Shown here: piece by piece, positions 16,517 through 24,928 of the stretch
Layout of the letters: every line of letters begins with the position of its first letter
How positions within the stretch are numbered: the first letter of the stretch is position 1
Origin: an uncultured Anaerolineae bacterium
GTDB taxonomy: Bacteria > Chloroflexota > Anaerolineae > Anaerolineales > Villigracilaceae
Assembly: GCA_903838415.1 (NCBI GenBank)
Contig: CAILYI010000056.1
Location: 22,628 to 86,627 of the forward strand
DNA: 64,000 nt
Reading direction: 5' to 3'
The notes under the pieces: generated by a model
Databases searched by the model: none
Seen by the model: only the letters and a program-made list of their open reading frames with translations
What the model was told of the DNA's origin: nothing
Translations under genes and position numbers: made by a program

Positions 16517-17503
16517 ATGAAATCACTCATCCAAAAACTGACCGACACATTCTCCCCTTCCGGCTACGAATCCGCCATCCGCGACGTGATCCGCGCGGAA
16601 GTGGAACCGCTCGCCGATGAAATCCGTGTGGACGCCCTGGGTAATCTCATCGTCCGCAAAGGCAGCGGCGGCAAGAAAATCATGATCGCCGCCCACATGG
16701 ACGAAATCGGCATTATCGCCACCCACATCGACGAAAACGGCTTTGTGCGTTTCACCGGCATCGGCGGCGTTTATCCGCGCAACCTGCCCGGCGGGCGCGT
16801 GCGCTTTTTCAACGGCACCCCTGGCGTCATCGCCATGGAACCGATGGACAAGAGCACCGAATCCCAGCCACTGGAAAAATGCTATATCGACGTCGGCGCC
16901 ACAAGCAACAAAAACCATCCCATCAAAATCGGCGACGTCGCCGCCTTCGAGCGTCCTTTCCTCGATATGGGCGACAGGCTCGTCGCAAAATCGATGGATG
17001 ACCGCATCGGCTGCGCCGTGGCCATTGAAGCCCTGCGCGCGCTCAAATCCACCCCGCACGAAATCTACTTCGTCTTCACCACCCAGGAAGAAGTCGGCAC
17101 GCGCGGCGCAGAAACTTCGGCTTACGGCATCGACCCCGAACTGGGTTTTTCGATCGACGTGACCGCCTGGGGCGACACGCCCGGCCAAAAAGGCTTCAGC
17201 ATGAATTTGGGCAAAGGCCCGGCCATCAAAATCAAAGATAGCGGCATGCTCTCCGACCCGCGCATCGTCAACTGGATGATCAAAACCGCCGAAAAAGCCA
17301 AACTACCCTACCAGCGCGAAGTGCTGCTGGGCGGCAGCACCGACGCGCGCGCCATGCAACTCGTCCGCGCCGGTGTCCCCGTCGGTTGCATCTCGATCCC
17401 ATGCCGCTACGTTCACAGCCCCAGCGAAATGGTCGATTTCAACGACGTGCAAAACGCCGTCAAATTGATCGTGAACCTGCTGTCAAACCCGGTGGATTTG
17501 TAA
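16517..17503 (+). CDS. M42-family aminopeptidase (3 of 3)
   Basis: This encodes 328 residues, the shortest and most canonical of the three M42 paralogues. Ligands are His in 'AAHMDEIGI', Asp in 'KSMDDRIGC', Glu-Glu in 'TQEEVGTRG', Asp in 'FSIDVTAWG' and His in 'RYVHSPSEM'. It has a clear ribosome site (AAAGGAAACG) and is followed by a terminator at 17529, so it ends the peptidase series. The surrounding codon use is rich in C-ending codons, like its neighbours, so recent transfer is not suggested. Confidence 0.94.
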   Translation: MKSLIQKLTDTFSPSGYESAIRDVIRAEVEPLADEIRVDALGNLIVRKGSGGKKIMIAAHMDEIGIIATHIDENGFVRFTGIGGVYPRNLPGGRVRFFNGTPGVIAMEPMDKSTESQPLEKCYIDVGATSNKNHPIKIGDVAAFERPFLDMGDRLVAKSMDDRIGCAVAIEALRALKSTPHEIYFVFTTQEEVGTRGAETSAYGIDPELGFSIDVTAWGDTPGQKGFSMNLGKGPAIKIKDSGMLSDPRIVNWMIKTAEKAKLPYQREVLLGGSTDARAMQLVRAGVPVGCISIPCRYVHSPSEMVDFNDVQNAVKLIVNLLSNPVDL

Positions 17504-17528
17504 ATTTAAGGATGATCGAATCAACTCA

Positions 17529-17566
17529 AACGCCCGAGCGCTTGTTCCGCGCCCGGGCGTTTTCTT
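17529..17566 (+). terminator. Rho-independent terminator after the peptidase cluster
   Basis: The arms AACGCCCG (17529-17536) and CGGGCGTT (17554-17561) enclose a 17-nt loop and are followed by TTCTTAT. It lies 26 bp after the third M42 gene, which ends at 17503. Confidence 0.75.
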
Positions 17567-17616
17567 ATCTGAAACATTTTCCAGCCGGATTTTTTCGACC
17601 CGCAGCCGTCTGACCG

Positions 17617-18129
17617 TTAAAGCCAAATCCACAACAGCCACAGACCGATCATCCCTGCGCCGATTGCAAAAAGCGCCAGGACCGTCCAACCGAAACCGAT
17701 CAACCAACCTTTGGCCGAATCAAACGCCCCGCGCGGATTGCGCAGCCGCCAGTATTCCGCGCCATACAAAGCCAGCGGAGTGATCAAAAGCGCCGCAAAT
17801 GGCGTCAGAAACAGGCTGGAGATTAGTCCCGCCACGTAGCCGATGCCAATTGACTTCCACGGCGTGCCGGTTTCGCGCAGCTTGCGGGCAATGATGATGT
17901 TATCCACCACGCTGCCAATCACCATCAAAATGGTAATCAGGGCAAACAGAAACCAATCCCAGCCGCCCATTTTCCCGATAAAGGCCTGAAAAAGGGCAAA
18001 AGCCAGGGCCGAAAGCCAGATGATCGCGATCCCCGGAAAGATGGGAATGACCAGCCCAATCAACCCGACCAGCATAAAGGTCAGGGTGATCCATTGGGCG
18101 AGGAATTCAATCCAGAGTGCGGGAGTCAT
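17617..18129 (-). CDS. DUF456 family membrane protein
   Basis: This encodes 170 residues with four to five membrane helices. The DUF456 pattern is visible: 'LVIPIFPGIAIIWLSAL' near the N-terminus, a central 'VIGSVVDNIIIARK' and a Gly-rich 'GYVAGLISSLFLTPFAALL'. The function of the family is unknown; it is common in bacteria as a small inner-membrane protein. I chose the ATG at 18129, since the 15 extra upstream codons overlap serS and are polar. It follows serS by 14 bp, so it is probably transcribed under the same T-box control, which would be an unusual pairing. Confidence 0.85.
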   Translation of the reverse strand: MTPALWIEFLAQWITLTFMLVGLIGLVIPIFPGIAIIWLSALAFALFQAFIGKMGGWDWFLFALITILMVIGSVVDNIIIARKLRETGTPWKSIGIGYVAGLISSLFLTPFAALLITPLALYGAEYWRLRNPRGAFDSAKGWLIGFGWTVLALFAIGAGMIGLWLLWIWL

Positions 18130-18143
18130 GTCGGAAAGGCTGT

Positions 18144-19415
18144 TTACCGAATGACATCCACGCCGCCCATCCACGGGCGCAGCGCTTCGGGCACGATGAT
18201 GGAACCATCAGCCTGCTGGTAATTTTCCATGACGGCGATCAGGGTGCGGGGTAGACCGAGTCCCGAGCCGTTGAGCGTATGCAGCAGACGCACTTTGCCG
18301 CCATCCGTCGGGCGATACTTGATATTGGCGCGCCGCGATTGGAAATCGGTATCGTTCGAAATCGACGAAACTTCCAGCCATTCGTCACAGCCCGGCGCCC
18401 AGACTTCCAGGTCATAGGTCATGGTGGCGCCGAAACCGATATCGCCGGTGCAAAGCTGCTTGACTCGGTAGGTCAGTCCCAGCCCGGCGCAGGTTTCCTC
18501 GGCATCCTTGAGCATTTTCTGGTGGAGGGCTTCCGATTCTTCCGGCTTGCTGTAGATATACATCTCCACCTTATCAAACTGATGACCGCGCTTGATGCCG
18601 CGCACGTCACGTCCGGCACTCATTTTTTCGCGGCGGAAACAGGGAGTGTAGGCGGTGTAAAAGCGCGGCAGGCTGGCTTCATCGAGAATTTCGTCCATGT
18701 GCAGGCCGGTCAGCGGAATTTCGGCGGTGGGGACGAAGTAGTAATCTTCCTCGATGTCGCGGTAGAGATTATCGGCGAATTTGGGCAGCTGCCCGGCGCC
18801 GTAGACGGTGGCCGTCTTGACCATAAATGGCAGGTATTGCTCGCGGTAGCCCTGACCTCGCGTGTGCAGGTCGAGCATCCAGGCGATCAAGGCGCGCTGC
18901 AGCCGCGCGCCTGCGCCGCTCAGCACGTAGAAGCGCGAACCGGTCAGCTTGGTGCCGCGCTCAAAGTCGATGATGCCCAGCGCCGGGCCAAGTTCCCAGT
19001 GGGGTTTCGGCTGAAACTCAAACTGTTTCTGCTCGCCCACCACCTTGATGACAATGTTTTCGCTGTCATCCTTGCCATAGGGCGTGCGCGCATCAGGGAT
19101 GTTGGGGATGATGTCGACCAGCGCTTTGAGCCGGGCATCAACATCGGCCACTTCCTTATCCAGAGCGGCGATTTTATCGCCGACGATGCGCATTGCCTCG
19201 ACTTTGACCTGGCGTTCCTGCGCATCTTTCATCTTGCCGATTTCTTTCGAAACAGCATTGCGCTCGGCCTTGAGCGCTTCCACTTCGATGAGCAGGGCGC
19301 GGCGTTGTTCATCCAGTTTCAGGATGCCGTCGACCGGCGCGGGGCTGTCCTGGCGGTCTGTCAGTGCCTTGCGGACAATATCGGGGTTTTCGCGGATCAA
19401 ATTGATGTCTAACAT
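18144..19415 (-). CDS. serS: Seryl-tRNA synthetase
   Basis: This is a 423-residue class II aminoacyl-tRNA synthetase that charges tRNA-Ser. The N-terminal arm is a long antiparallel coiled coil (about 25-105) that grips the long variable arm of tRNA-Ser. The catalytic core has '[10 protein letters not shown]', motif 2 with '[15 protein letters not shown]' and motif 3 with '[14 protein letters not shown]'. The ATG at 19415 is supported by AGGAGGT 6 nt upstream and the normal N-terminus '[18 protein letters not shown]'. The open frame extends 87 codons further, but that is the T-box leader. Expression is expected to rise when uncharged tRNA-Ser accumulates. Confidence 0.97.
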   Translation of the reverse strand: MLDINLIRENPDIVRKALTDRQDSPAPVDGILKLDEQRRALLIEVEALKAERNAVSKEIGKMKDAQERQVKVEAMRIVGDKIAALDKEVADVDARLKALVDIIPNIPDARTPYGKDDSENIVIKVVGEQKQFEFQPKPHWELGPALGIIDFERGTKLTGSRFYVLSGAGARLQRALIAWMLDLHTRGQGYREQYLPFMVKTATVYGAGQLPKFADNLYRDIEEDYYFVPTAEIPLTGLHMDEILDEASLPRFYTAYTPCFRREKMSAGRDVRGIKRGHQFDKVEMYIYSKPEESEALHQKMLKDAEETCAGLGLTYRVKQLCTGDIGFGATMTYDLEVWAPGCDEWLEVSSISNDTDFQSRRANIKYRPTDGGKVRLLHTLNGSGLGLPRTLIAVMENYQQADGSIIVPEALRPWMGGVDVIR

Positions 19416-19429
19416 GGGAGTACCTCCTG

Positions 19430-19730
19430 TAGGTGGAAAAGAAATACCGCCCCTCCTGTGCAGGACGAGGGGCGGCTCGTGGTACCACCTGCGTTTACTG
19501 CCCCTGGTGCGGCAGTCTCGGTTTCGGCTGTAACGGGCTGCCCCGGCTCTCTTACGATGACGCTGGTGGCGGCATCCCTGCGAGAGCGACTGCCCTGTGG
19601 TAAGTTCAGGGCACCGAAGGGGATTTCTCTGCTTTCCTTGCCGTCTCGCACCTATCCCATGCATTGCGGGGGACAACCGGCGGCTCTCTGAAAGGTGAGA
19701 CAGTTACTTGTCTTCGGGTTCGCGTTGGCA
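19430..19730 (-). promoter_or_regulatory. T-box leader (riboswitch) of serS
   Basis: The roughly 300-nt leader on the minus strand has the landmarks of a transcription-control T-box. A Stem I start 'AGAGAGCCGCCGGTTG' lies near 19686-19671. A central hairpin has TGCCCTG/CAGGGCA arms (about 19615-19593). The T-box sequence 'AGGTGGTACCACG' is at 19490-19478. A terminator has GAGGGGCGG-type arms (19475-19467 and 19455-19447) followed by TATTTCTTTT. Uncharged tRNA-Ser binding would favour the antiterminator and allow serS transcription. The base expected to pair with the tRNA discriminator is U, which fits the usual G73 of tRNA-Ser only as a wobble. I could not place the specifier codon with certainty. 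Confidence 0.88.
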
Positions 19731-19736
19731 ATTTAG

Positions 19737-19764
19737 ATTATACGCGCCTGGAACTTTGTGTCAA
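19737..19764 (-). promoter_or_regulatory. Consensus sigma-70-type promoter of the serS T-box
   Basis: On the minus strand TTGACA (19764-19759), a 16-bp spacer and TATAAT (19742-19737) match both consensus boxes exactly. Transcription should start near 19730, at the head of the T-box leader. Confidence 0.85.
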
Positions 19765-19776
19765 GGAGTTTAAATT

Positions 19777-20898
19777 TCATTTCCATTGCTTCGCCATCTC
19801 AATCCGTTCGCCGAGCGGCGGATGTGTGTAGAAAAGGAATACGACCCATTTTTCGGGCTCGATTTCGCCCAAATTCTGGTTGGCGAGACGGGTAAAAGCC
19901 GAGGCGAAGTCTTCCTTTTTGCCGGTCACTTGCAGAGAATATCCGTCGGCCAGGCGTTCGCGCCAGCGGGAGAAGCCGTTTTGGAGCGGCATGGTCAGCA
20001 GTCCGTACAGGCTGATGATTAATGTCAGCGCCGGGAAGGCAGCCACATCGGCCACGCTGGTGAAACCGAAATAACCCACAGCCCAATTCAATGCCAGTGA
20101 AGCGAGATACAGGCCCAGGGCAGTGACGAAAGTCCCGAAAGCCATCAGAAACGGGATATCCTTGTTGACATGATGCCCCAGTTCGTGCGCCAAAACCGTC
20201 TCGATTTCATCCGGAGTAAATTCATTGATCAGCGTATCGCCCAAAATGATGCGACGCGTGCTGCCGATGCCGGTCAGCGCGGCGTTGGCAGCCTTGGTGC
20301 GGCGCGAAACGTCAAACTTGTAGACGCCCTTGACCCGCGTATTGGCTTTTTCGGCCAGTTTCATCAGGCGGTCAGCCAGTTCGGCGTGTTCGTCACCGAG
20401 CGGAACGAATTTGTTGAACAACGGCATAATCAGAACCGGCGCGAGGTTGGCGAGAACAACCTGGAAAACGAGCAATCCGCCCGCGGCCCACAGCCACCAT
20501 AACGGCCCGGTGACGCGCAGCGCCAGGTAAAGCAGCTCGATCAGAAGCAGTCCGAGCGGCAGGCTGATGGCCAACCCCTTAAGCTGATCGATGATCCAAT
20601 CTTTGAGGGTCTGGTTGGATTGATCGAAGCGGTGCGGCAGGATGAAGCCGGTGTAATATTCGAGCGGCAGGTCAACCAGGGTGGAGATGCCGCTAAATAT
20701 CACGACAAAGGCCGGGACAAGCAGCCAGTCGTTGCTGGTGAAGCCGATCAGCCACTGACGCAGGCCAATCGCCCAGCCGAAGGCCAGCCAGGCCAGGGTA
20801 TAGGCCAGACTGTAAGCGGTTTCAACCAGCCACAGGCGGCGTTTGATGCGCGCGTATTCTTTGGCTTGTTTTTGTTTTTCGAGGTCAAGAGTTGTCAT
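19777..20898 (-). CDS. M48-family membrane metalloprotease (Ste24-like)
   Basis: This encodes 373 residues with about six membrane helices and the zinc motif HExxH as 'LAHELGHHVNKD'. 'LTGIGSTRRIILGDTLI' comes before it, and a third-ligand region lies near 'ERLADGYSLQ'. Length and topology match Ste24/CAAX-protease-like M48 members rather than the shorter HtpX. In bacteria these act in membrane protein quality control. It lies between the serS promoter and the isochorismatase-family gene, 36 bp downstream of the latter, so it is likely the second gene of a two-gene unit. The ribosome site is weak (ACGGA). Confidence 0.88.
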   Translation of the reverse strand: MTTLDLEKQKQAKEYARIKRRLWLVETAYSLAYTLAWLAFGWAIGLRQWLIGFTSNDWLLVPAFVVIFSGISTLVDLPLEYYTGFILPHRFDQSNQTLKDWIIDQLKGLAISLPLGLLLIELLYLALRVTGPLWWLWAAGGLLVFQVVLANLAPVLIMPLFNKFVPLGDEHAELADRLMKLAEKANTRVKGVYKFDVSRRTKAANAALTGIGSTRRIILGDTLINEFTPDEIETVLAHELGHHVNKDIPFLMAFGTFVTALGLYLASLALNWAVGYFGFTSVADVAAFPALTLIISLYGLLTMPLQNGFSRWRERLADGYSLQVTGKKEDFASAFTRLANQNLGEIEPEKWVVFLFYTHPPLGERIEMAKQWK

Positions 20899-20934
20899 AG
20901 GGATTCCGTCTGGTAGTTTTTTTGAGTAAGTTTG

Positions 20935-21495
20935 CTACGCTTTTTCCGCGCCGAGCCTGGAGATGACTTCTTCGGTCGTCATCAGCGTGCCGTATGATTT
21001 GAAGGCCGCCAGGAAGGCGGCATGGACGTGCGCCGCCGGGACGGTTGTTTCGCCATAAGTCAGGGCGCGCGTGGCGCAGGCGTCGTCGACGATGATGATC
21101 TGAAAGCCGTAATCCGCCGCGGCGCGGACCGTGGCGTCGACGCACATGTGGGTCATCATGCCGCAGATGACCAGGCGCTCGATCTGCCAGCTTTTGAGCA
21201 TTTCCAGTAAATCAGTTTCTCGAAAGCTGTTGGGGTATTGTTTGTGGACGATGGGTTCGCCTTCGAAATGCACCACGCTGTCGTGGATGCGAATGCCATC
21301 GGTGCCGGGGATGAAAAACGTCGCGCCAGGTTTGCGGGATTCATGCTGGATGTGAATGTGTTGCCCGCCATGTTCGCGGAAGCATTGCAGCAGTGCACCG
21401 GCTTTTTTCCCGGCTTCGATGGCGCCTTCCAGCTCCATTTTGCCACCGGGGAAGTAGTCATTCTGGATGTCGATTACGAGTAAAGCTGTTTTCAT
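20935..21495 (-). CDS. Isochorismatase-family cysteine hydrolase
   Basis: This encodes 186 residues. The catalytic Asp is in 'LVIDIQNDYF' (about residue 8), Lys is in the 'IVHKQYPNSF' region, and the nucleophilic Cys is in 'MMTHMCVDATVRAA'. The family includes nicotinamidases, N-carbamoylsarcosine amidases and related amidases. The metal-binding Asp-x-His pattern of nicotinamidase is not evident, so a general amidase is the safer call. I chose the ATG at 21495, since GGAGC lies 7 nt upstream and the protein then starts with the standard 'MKTALLVIDIQ'. Confidence 0.88.
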   Translation of the reverse strand: MKTALLVIDIQNDYFPGGKMELEGAIEAGKKAGALLQCFREHGGQHIHIQHESRKPGATFFIPGTDGIRIHDSVVHFEGEPIVHKQYPNSFRETDLLEMLKSWQIERLVICGMMTHMCVDATVRAAADYGFQIIIVDDACATRALTYGETTVPAAHVHAAFLAAFKSYGTLMTTEEVISRLGAEKA

Positions 21496-21571
21496 GGATA
21501 GCTCCGTCATCTGTCAGTTTGTGTCCGGCTATTATACGCTTTCTTGATCGGGGAGTGTTTCATCACAATAG

Positions 21572-21658
21572 CTACGCCAGCTTTTTGAAAGCCTCGGTTA
21601 GCTTTTCAAATTCATCAGTTGACTTTTTGAAAACCTGAGGCAGGATTTCCCCGGCCAA
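21572..21658 (-). other. Open 28-codon extension in frame after a UGA stop
   Basis: Directly after the TGA that ends the membrane protein gene at 21659, the same frame stays open for 28 codons to a TAG. It would encode 'LAGEILPQVFKKSTDEFEKL' followed by a similar lysine-rich end, an amphipathic helix pattern. It may be chance, a separate tiny ORF starting at the TTG, or a C-terminus lost through a recent stop mutation. The rest of the 21.5-21.66 kb gap shows nothing else. Confidence 0.25.
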
Positions 21659-23542
21659 TCAATAAAAGCCCTGGTATTTGAAGATAAAAAAGGTGGTGAG
21701 CAGTTGCAGGGCAATGAGCCAATACAGCCAGCTGGAATGCTTGGTAAAGACCCTATCCAACAAGTCGATCTCGAAAATGGCGGCGAGCGGCAGCAGGAAC
21801 AACCACAGGCGGGCGGTTTCGCTGCGGGTCTGTCCAACCACGTTCAAAACGAGAAACATGCCCAGGTAGGATATGGTCACCCAATCCAGCCGGGTGATCT
21901 GTTTACGGATTATTGCGGACAGGCTGCGCGCAAAGGCAATCAACAACATAAACAGGGTTGGAAACCCGGCGCCCAGGCCAAAATCAAGGTTATTGAGCAG
22001 AATGGTGGCCGGTAAAAAAGCCAATCCGTCTGGGTAAGCCTTGGCGCGCCGGTGCGACTCGAGCGCTTGAAAGTAGCGCGCCAGGGCGTCGTAACCCAGC
22101 AGGGCTGAAAACGCCACGTAAACGATGGCCAGCCCAAGGCCGAGTCCAAGAATCAGCAGGAGATAACGTTTTAGCGACGGCCAATTCTGGTTGAATAACA
22201 AATAATGCAGTCCAATCAACAGGAACACCATGAAAACCGCGGGCAGCAGGGCAAAAGCCATGAATAGGGCCAGGTAAAGCAAAGCGCCCAGCCCCACCGC
22301 CATCCAGAAGTTGCCTTTTTCGGCCAGCAGAATCGCCAGCCAGATCATCAAGGCAAACAGGAAGGGATAGAAAGTCTGGTCGGGAACCAGCGAAATCAAC
22401 AGGATGCCGGGGAAAGACAGGAAGGTCAAGAGTGCCAGGTTCTGCCGTTCCACGCCAAGCAAGGTTCTGGATAAGGCCAAAAGCGGAATCAAGGCCAACG
22501 CCGCCAATGCCGGATACACCAGCGTGATGAAAACGGACAGGCGCATGGTTTTGTCCGCCGGGGTTGGATTTGGCAAATCGCGGGAAGCCAGTTCCTGGGA
22601 AGCCCAGTAAGAAAGCAAAAAACCGGGCGCCTTGGTGCCGGTGTAGTTATTGTGGCTGTAGAGGTCTTGATAATTCCGAATCTGTTCGAGCGGCGGCGGA
22701 GCAGTCGAAACGACATCCGCGTAGACCGAGTAACGCAGCAGATATTGATCGCTCATGCGCGCGAGACCGCCCCAATCCATCCACATGAAGCCCATTTGGA
22801 GCACATACGCCCAAATCATCAGGAGCACAAGTCCGCGCCAGCCGCGCAGCAGGAATTTGGAGAAATAAATCAGCAGCAGAAACCCAATCAACAGCAGCGG
22901 AAAAAGCCATTCGCGGCCTTCAAAACTGCGTGGATGGAAGGCAAAAAACCAGCCTGACAGCCGAGAATAGACCGTCAGTTGGAGCGATAAAATCGTCCAA
23001 TGGAAAACGGACAGGCCCAGCACGCCCGCCGAAATAAAAAACCGTCCCAACAGAACCGGATTCCAGAAATCCCCGCACCGATAAGCGGACCGGTAAGTAG
23101 CCGCCAGGAAAACTATCGCCTGCAGGAAAATCAGGAAGCCCCAGCCGAGCATAAACCTGAGTCGCGCCAACAAAACCAGCAAAGTTCCCAGGTCCGGGCG
23201 GAATAGACTGAAAGCAAGCGGGAGCAAAGCTGCCAGGACGAACAGCACGCCCCCCAGCAGCATACTGACCAGCAAGAGATTGCTGGCTGAAGCCAGGAAG
23301 ACTTCCAGCCTGGCGACCAGTTTCTCGAACCAGCGCCGGTCCCAGGCGGCCTTGCCGGTCAGCCCCAGGCTCAGGAAGACACAGCCCAACATCCAGGCCA
23401 GCAACAGCAGGCGCGCCTTTGAATAGCCCCACAACCAGGCGTTCCCGGCTTCGGACGGCGTGGAAAACGACAACAGGAAGAGAAAAATCCCTTCGATGGT
23501 GGTCAACCAGAAAAGCAAAAGGATGGAACGACGATTGAGCAT
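21659..23542 (-). CDS. Large polytopic membrane protein, possibly GT-C-like glycosyltransferase
   Basis: This encodes 627 residues with about a dozen membrane helices. One long extracytoplasmic loop near residues 270-330 contains 'WMDWGGLARMSDQYLLRYSV' and 'LYSHNNYTGTKAPGFLLSYW'. The many-helix layout and a loop with conserved Lys, Asp and His resemble GT-C transferases (ArnT/PMT family, GT39), which use lipid-linked sugars. The diagnostic acidic motif in the first loop is not obvious, so this is tentative. I chose the ATG at 23542 with GAGGG upstream. An upstream TTG would overlap the RNase H gene. Confidence 0.6.
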   Translation of the reverse strand: MLNRRSILLLFWLTTIEGIFLFLLSFSTPSEAGNAWLWGYSKARLLLLAWMLGCVFLSLGLTGKAAWDRRWFEKLVARLEVFLASASNLLLVSMLLGGVLFVLAALLPLAFSLFRPDLGTLLVLLARLRFMLGWGFLIFLQAIVFLAATYRSAYRCGDFWNPVLLGRFFISAGVLGLSVFHWTILSLQLTVYSRLSGWFFAFHPRSFEGREWLFPLLLIGFLLLIYFSKFLLRGWRGLVLLMIWAYVLQMGFMWMDWGGLARMSDQYLLRYSVYADVVSTAPPPLEQIRNYQDLYSHNNYTGTKAPGFLLSYWASQELASRDLPNPTPADKTMRLSVFITLVYPALAALALIPLLALSRTLLGVERQNLALLTFLSFPGILLISLVPDQTFYPFLFALMIWLAILLAEKGNFWMAVGLGALLYLALFMAFALLPAVFMVFLLIGLHYLLFNQNWPSLKRYLLLILGLGLGLAIVYVAFSALLGYDALARYFQALESHRRAKAYPDGLAFLPATILLNNLDFGLGAGFPTLFMLLIAFARSLSAIIRKQITRLDWVTISYLGMFLVLNVVGQTRSETARLWLFLLPLAAIFEIDLLDRVFTKHSSWLYWLIALQLLTTFFIFKYQGFY

Positions 23543-23558
23543 CCGGCCCTCGCTGAAT

Positions 23559-24179
23559 TTACTTTCTGCCAAAGTCTGCGGGGTTTTCGCCCCACATTTC
23601 AGTATCCCATTTCAACACTTTGTTCGGGGATTGGTTTTCAGCCAGCCAGGTTTCGGCGCGCGAAATCAAATCGAACAAAGCCGCGTTTTTGGCCGTCCGC
23701 GCCATTTTGGTGCGACATTTTTTGGCTTTGACCCACAGGATGGCGTTTTCCGAATCAGAGTAGAGCGGCCAATTGAGCTGTTTCTCCATCAGCCAGGCCA
23801 GTCCCTGAACAATGGCCAGGAACTCGCCGACGTTGTTGGTGCCATCCGGATACAGAGCGGATTTGAAGATTGGTTTGAGCCCGTCCGTTTCGACGCCGCA
23901 CCACTCCACCGGACCGGGAACGCCCGCACAGGCGGCATCCACGCTGATGGAAGGCGTCTGCGGCCTGGTCAGTGACATTTTCCATTGCCCGGCGCTGGCG
24001 GATTTTCCCTTGTAATCGGCATACACGGCCCGAAAAGCGCTGTCAGCGGTGGATAAACTGTCAAAGGACTTGTATTCGGCTCCCGCGTAGGCGGAGACTT
24101 GCGCGGAACACTCGTCCCAGGAGGTAAAAACCCCGGTCCGGCGTCCTTTCCAAACCACATAATATTTTTGTTTTGCCAT
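23559..24179 (-). CDS. rnhA: Ribonuclease HI with N-terminal viroplasmin domain
   Basis: This encodes 206 residues. The first 50 ('KYYVVWKGRRTGVFTSWDEC', 'EYKSFDS') form the caulimovirus viroplasmin/HBD fold that binds RNA-DNA hybrids. The RNase H domain follows with catalytic acids in 'ISVDAACAG', 'NVGEFLAI', 'LYSDSENA' and the C-terminal 'NPADFGRK'. It removes RNA from RNA-DNA hybrids (R-loops, primers). The HBD-RNase H form is usual in eukaryotes and in Bacteroidota and some other bacteria. It has its own bidirectional terminator upstream and is read on toward the large membrane protein gene, 16 bp away. Confidence 0.92.
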   Translation of the reverse strand: MAKQKYYVVWKGRRTGVFTSWDECSAQVSAYAGAEYKSFDSLSTADSAFRAVYADYKGKSASAGQWKMSLTRPQTPSISVDAACAGVPGPVEWCGVETDGLKPIFKSALYPDGTNNVGEFLAIVQGLAWLMEKQLNWPLYSDSENAILWVKAKKCRTKMARTAKNAALFDLISRAETWLAENQSPNKVLKWDTEMWGENPADFGRK

Positions 24180-24210
24180 GGCCCAATTTTAGCCTGATTT
24201 GGGGTTTAAA

Positions 24211-24240
24211 ACAAAAGCGCGCGATATACGCGCGCTTTTG
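24211..24240. terminator. Hairpin between rnhA and the DUF2892 gene
   Basis: The perfect inverted repeat CAAAAGCGCGCG-ATATA-CGCGCGCTTTTG (24212-24240) gives a T-run on either strand. It sits just after the stop of the DUF2892 gene in the minus direction, so it most likely ends that transcript. Confidence 0.75.
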
Positions 24241-24259
24241 AATATAAAGCTGTTACAGA

Positions 24260-24457
24260 TTACTTTTTGGTGCCGATGCCCAACATGGCGTAGATCGGGC
24301 AAAAACCGATGGCGGCGGTCGCAAACATGACCACACCGAGAACATAGACAACCCACATCCAGACACCACTGGCCACCCCGGTCAAGCCGAGGACGAAAAG
24401 GACAATCCCAAGAACAACACGAGCAACGCGATCCCAGCTGGCTTCATTAAGTTTCAT
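24260..24457 (-). CDS. DUF2892 family inner-membrane protein
   Basis: This encodes 65 residues: 'MKLNEASWDRVARVVLGIVL' followed by two membrane helices and 'GFCPIYAMLGI'. This is the YgaP-C-terminal-like DUF2892 family, in which a basic N-terminus and the 'CPxY' segment are typical. These proteins are often linked to rhodanese or sulfur-handling genes; here no such gene is adjacent. I chose the ATG at 24457 because AGGAG lies 7 nt before it. A TTG two codons upstream is less suited. Confidence 0.88.
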   Translation of the reverse strand: MKLNEASWDRVARVVLGIVLFVLGLTGVASGVWMWVVYVLGVVMFATAAIGFCPIYAMLGIGTKK

Positions 24458-24547
24458 AATCAATCTCCTGTGTAGATAAATGAATAAGTTACAAGTCCTT
24501 TGATGCGGATGCGCACCTTAAAGTTGCGCTTTTTTGAAACCTGTCAA

Positions 24548-24928
24548 TTATCTTGTTTCTTCCGATTGACCGGAGAGCCAGGCGACAACCAGGATGCCGA
24601 GCAAGCCAAAGGACAGGTCGCGCCAATCGGGCGTGCGCGTTGGGAACCAGAATTGACTGAGTTCCTCCAGCGCGGATAAACAGGCCGTCGCCAACGCTGC
24701 CAGCGGCAGTGAAAACGAGAACATTTTTGCCCGGCGCGGAAAAGCGCGGATGCCAATAAACGCCATCAACCCGTACAGAACGAAATGCCCGACCCAGTCA
24801 CCGCCGGGGAAGCGATAAATGTCACGGACAGCAGGCGGAATGGCGTCCAGATCAGCAGCAACCGCCACTGAGAGCATGAACAGGGAAAATGCCAGGGCCA
24901 GCCTGCGCCAGGCCGATACCGGCTTCAA
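24548..24928 (-). CDS. VanZ-like membrane protein
   Basis: This encodes 126 residues with four membrane helices. The VanZ-type pattern is 'PGGDWVGHFVLYGLMAF' and 'LSALEELSQFWFPTRTPDWRDLSFGLLGI', with the conserved Glu-Glu near 'ALEELSQ' and the Asp-rich 'DWRDL'. The family is named for a protein that raises teicoplanin resistance; most members are of unknown function in the cell envelope. The start is a TTG overlapping the TGA of the upstream lipoprotein gene (TTGA), so translation is probably coupled. Confidence 0.85.
   Translation of the reverse strand: MKPVSAWRRLALAFSLFMLSVAVAADLDAIPPAVRDIYRFPGGDWVGHFVLYGLMAFIGIRAFPRRAKMFSFSLPLAALATACLSALEELSQFWFPTRTPDWRDLSFGLLGILVVAWLSGQSEETR

Noticed and set aside
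18279..19412. 377-codon plus-strand frame
   Set aside because: It is an exact shadow of serS on the opposite strand; serS has full synthetase motifs.
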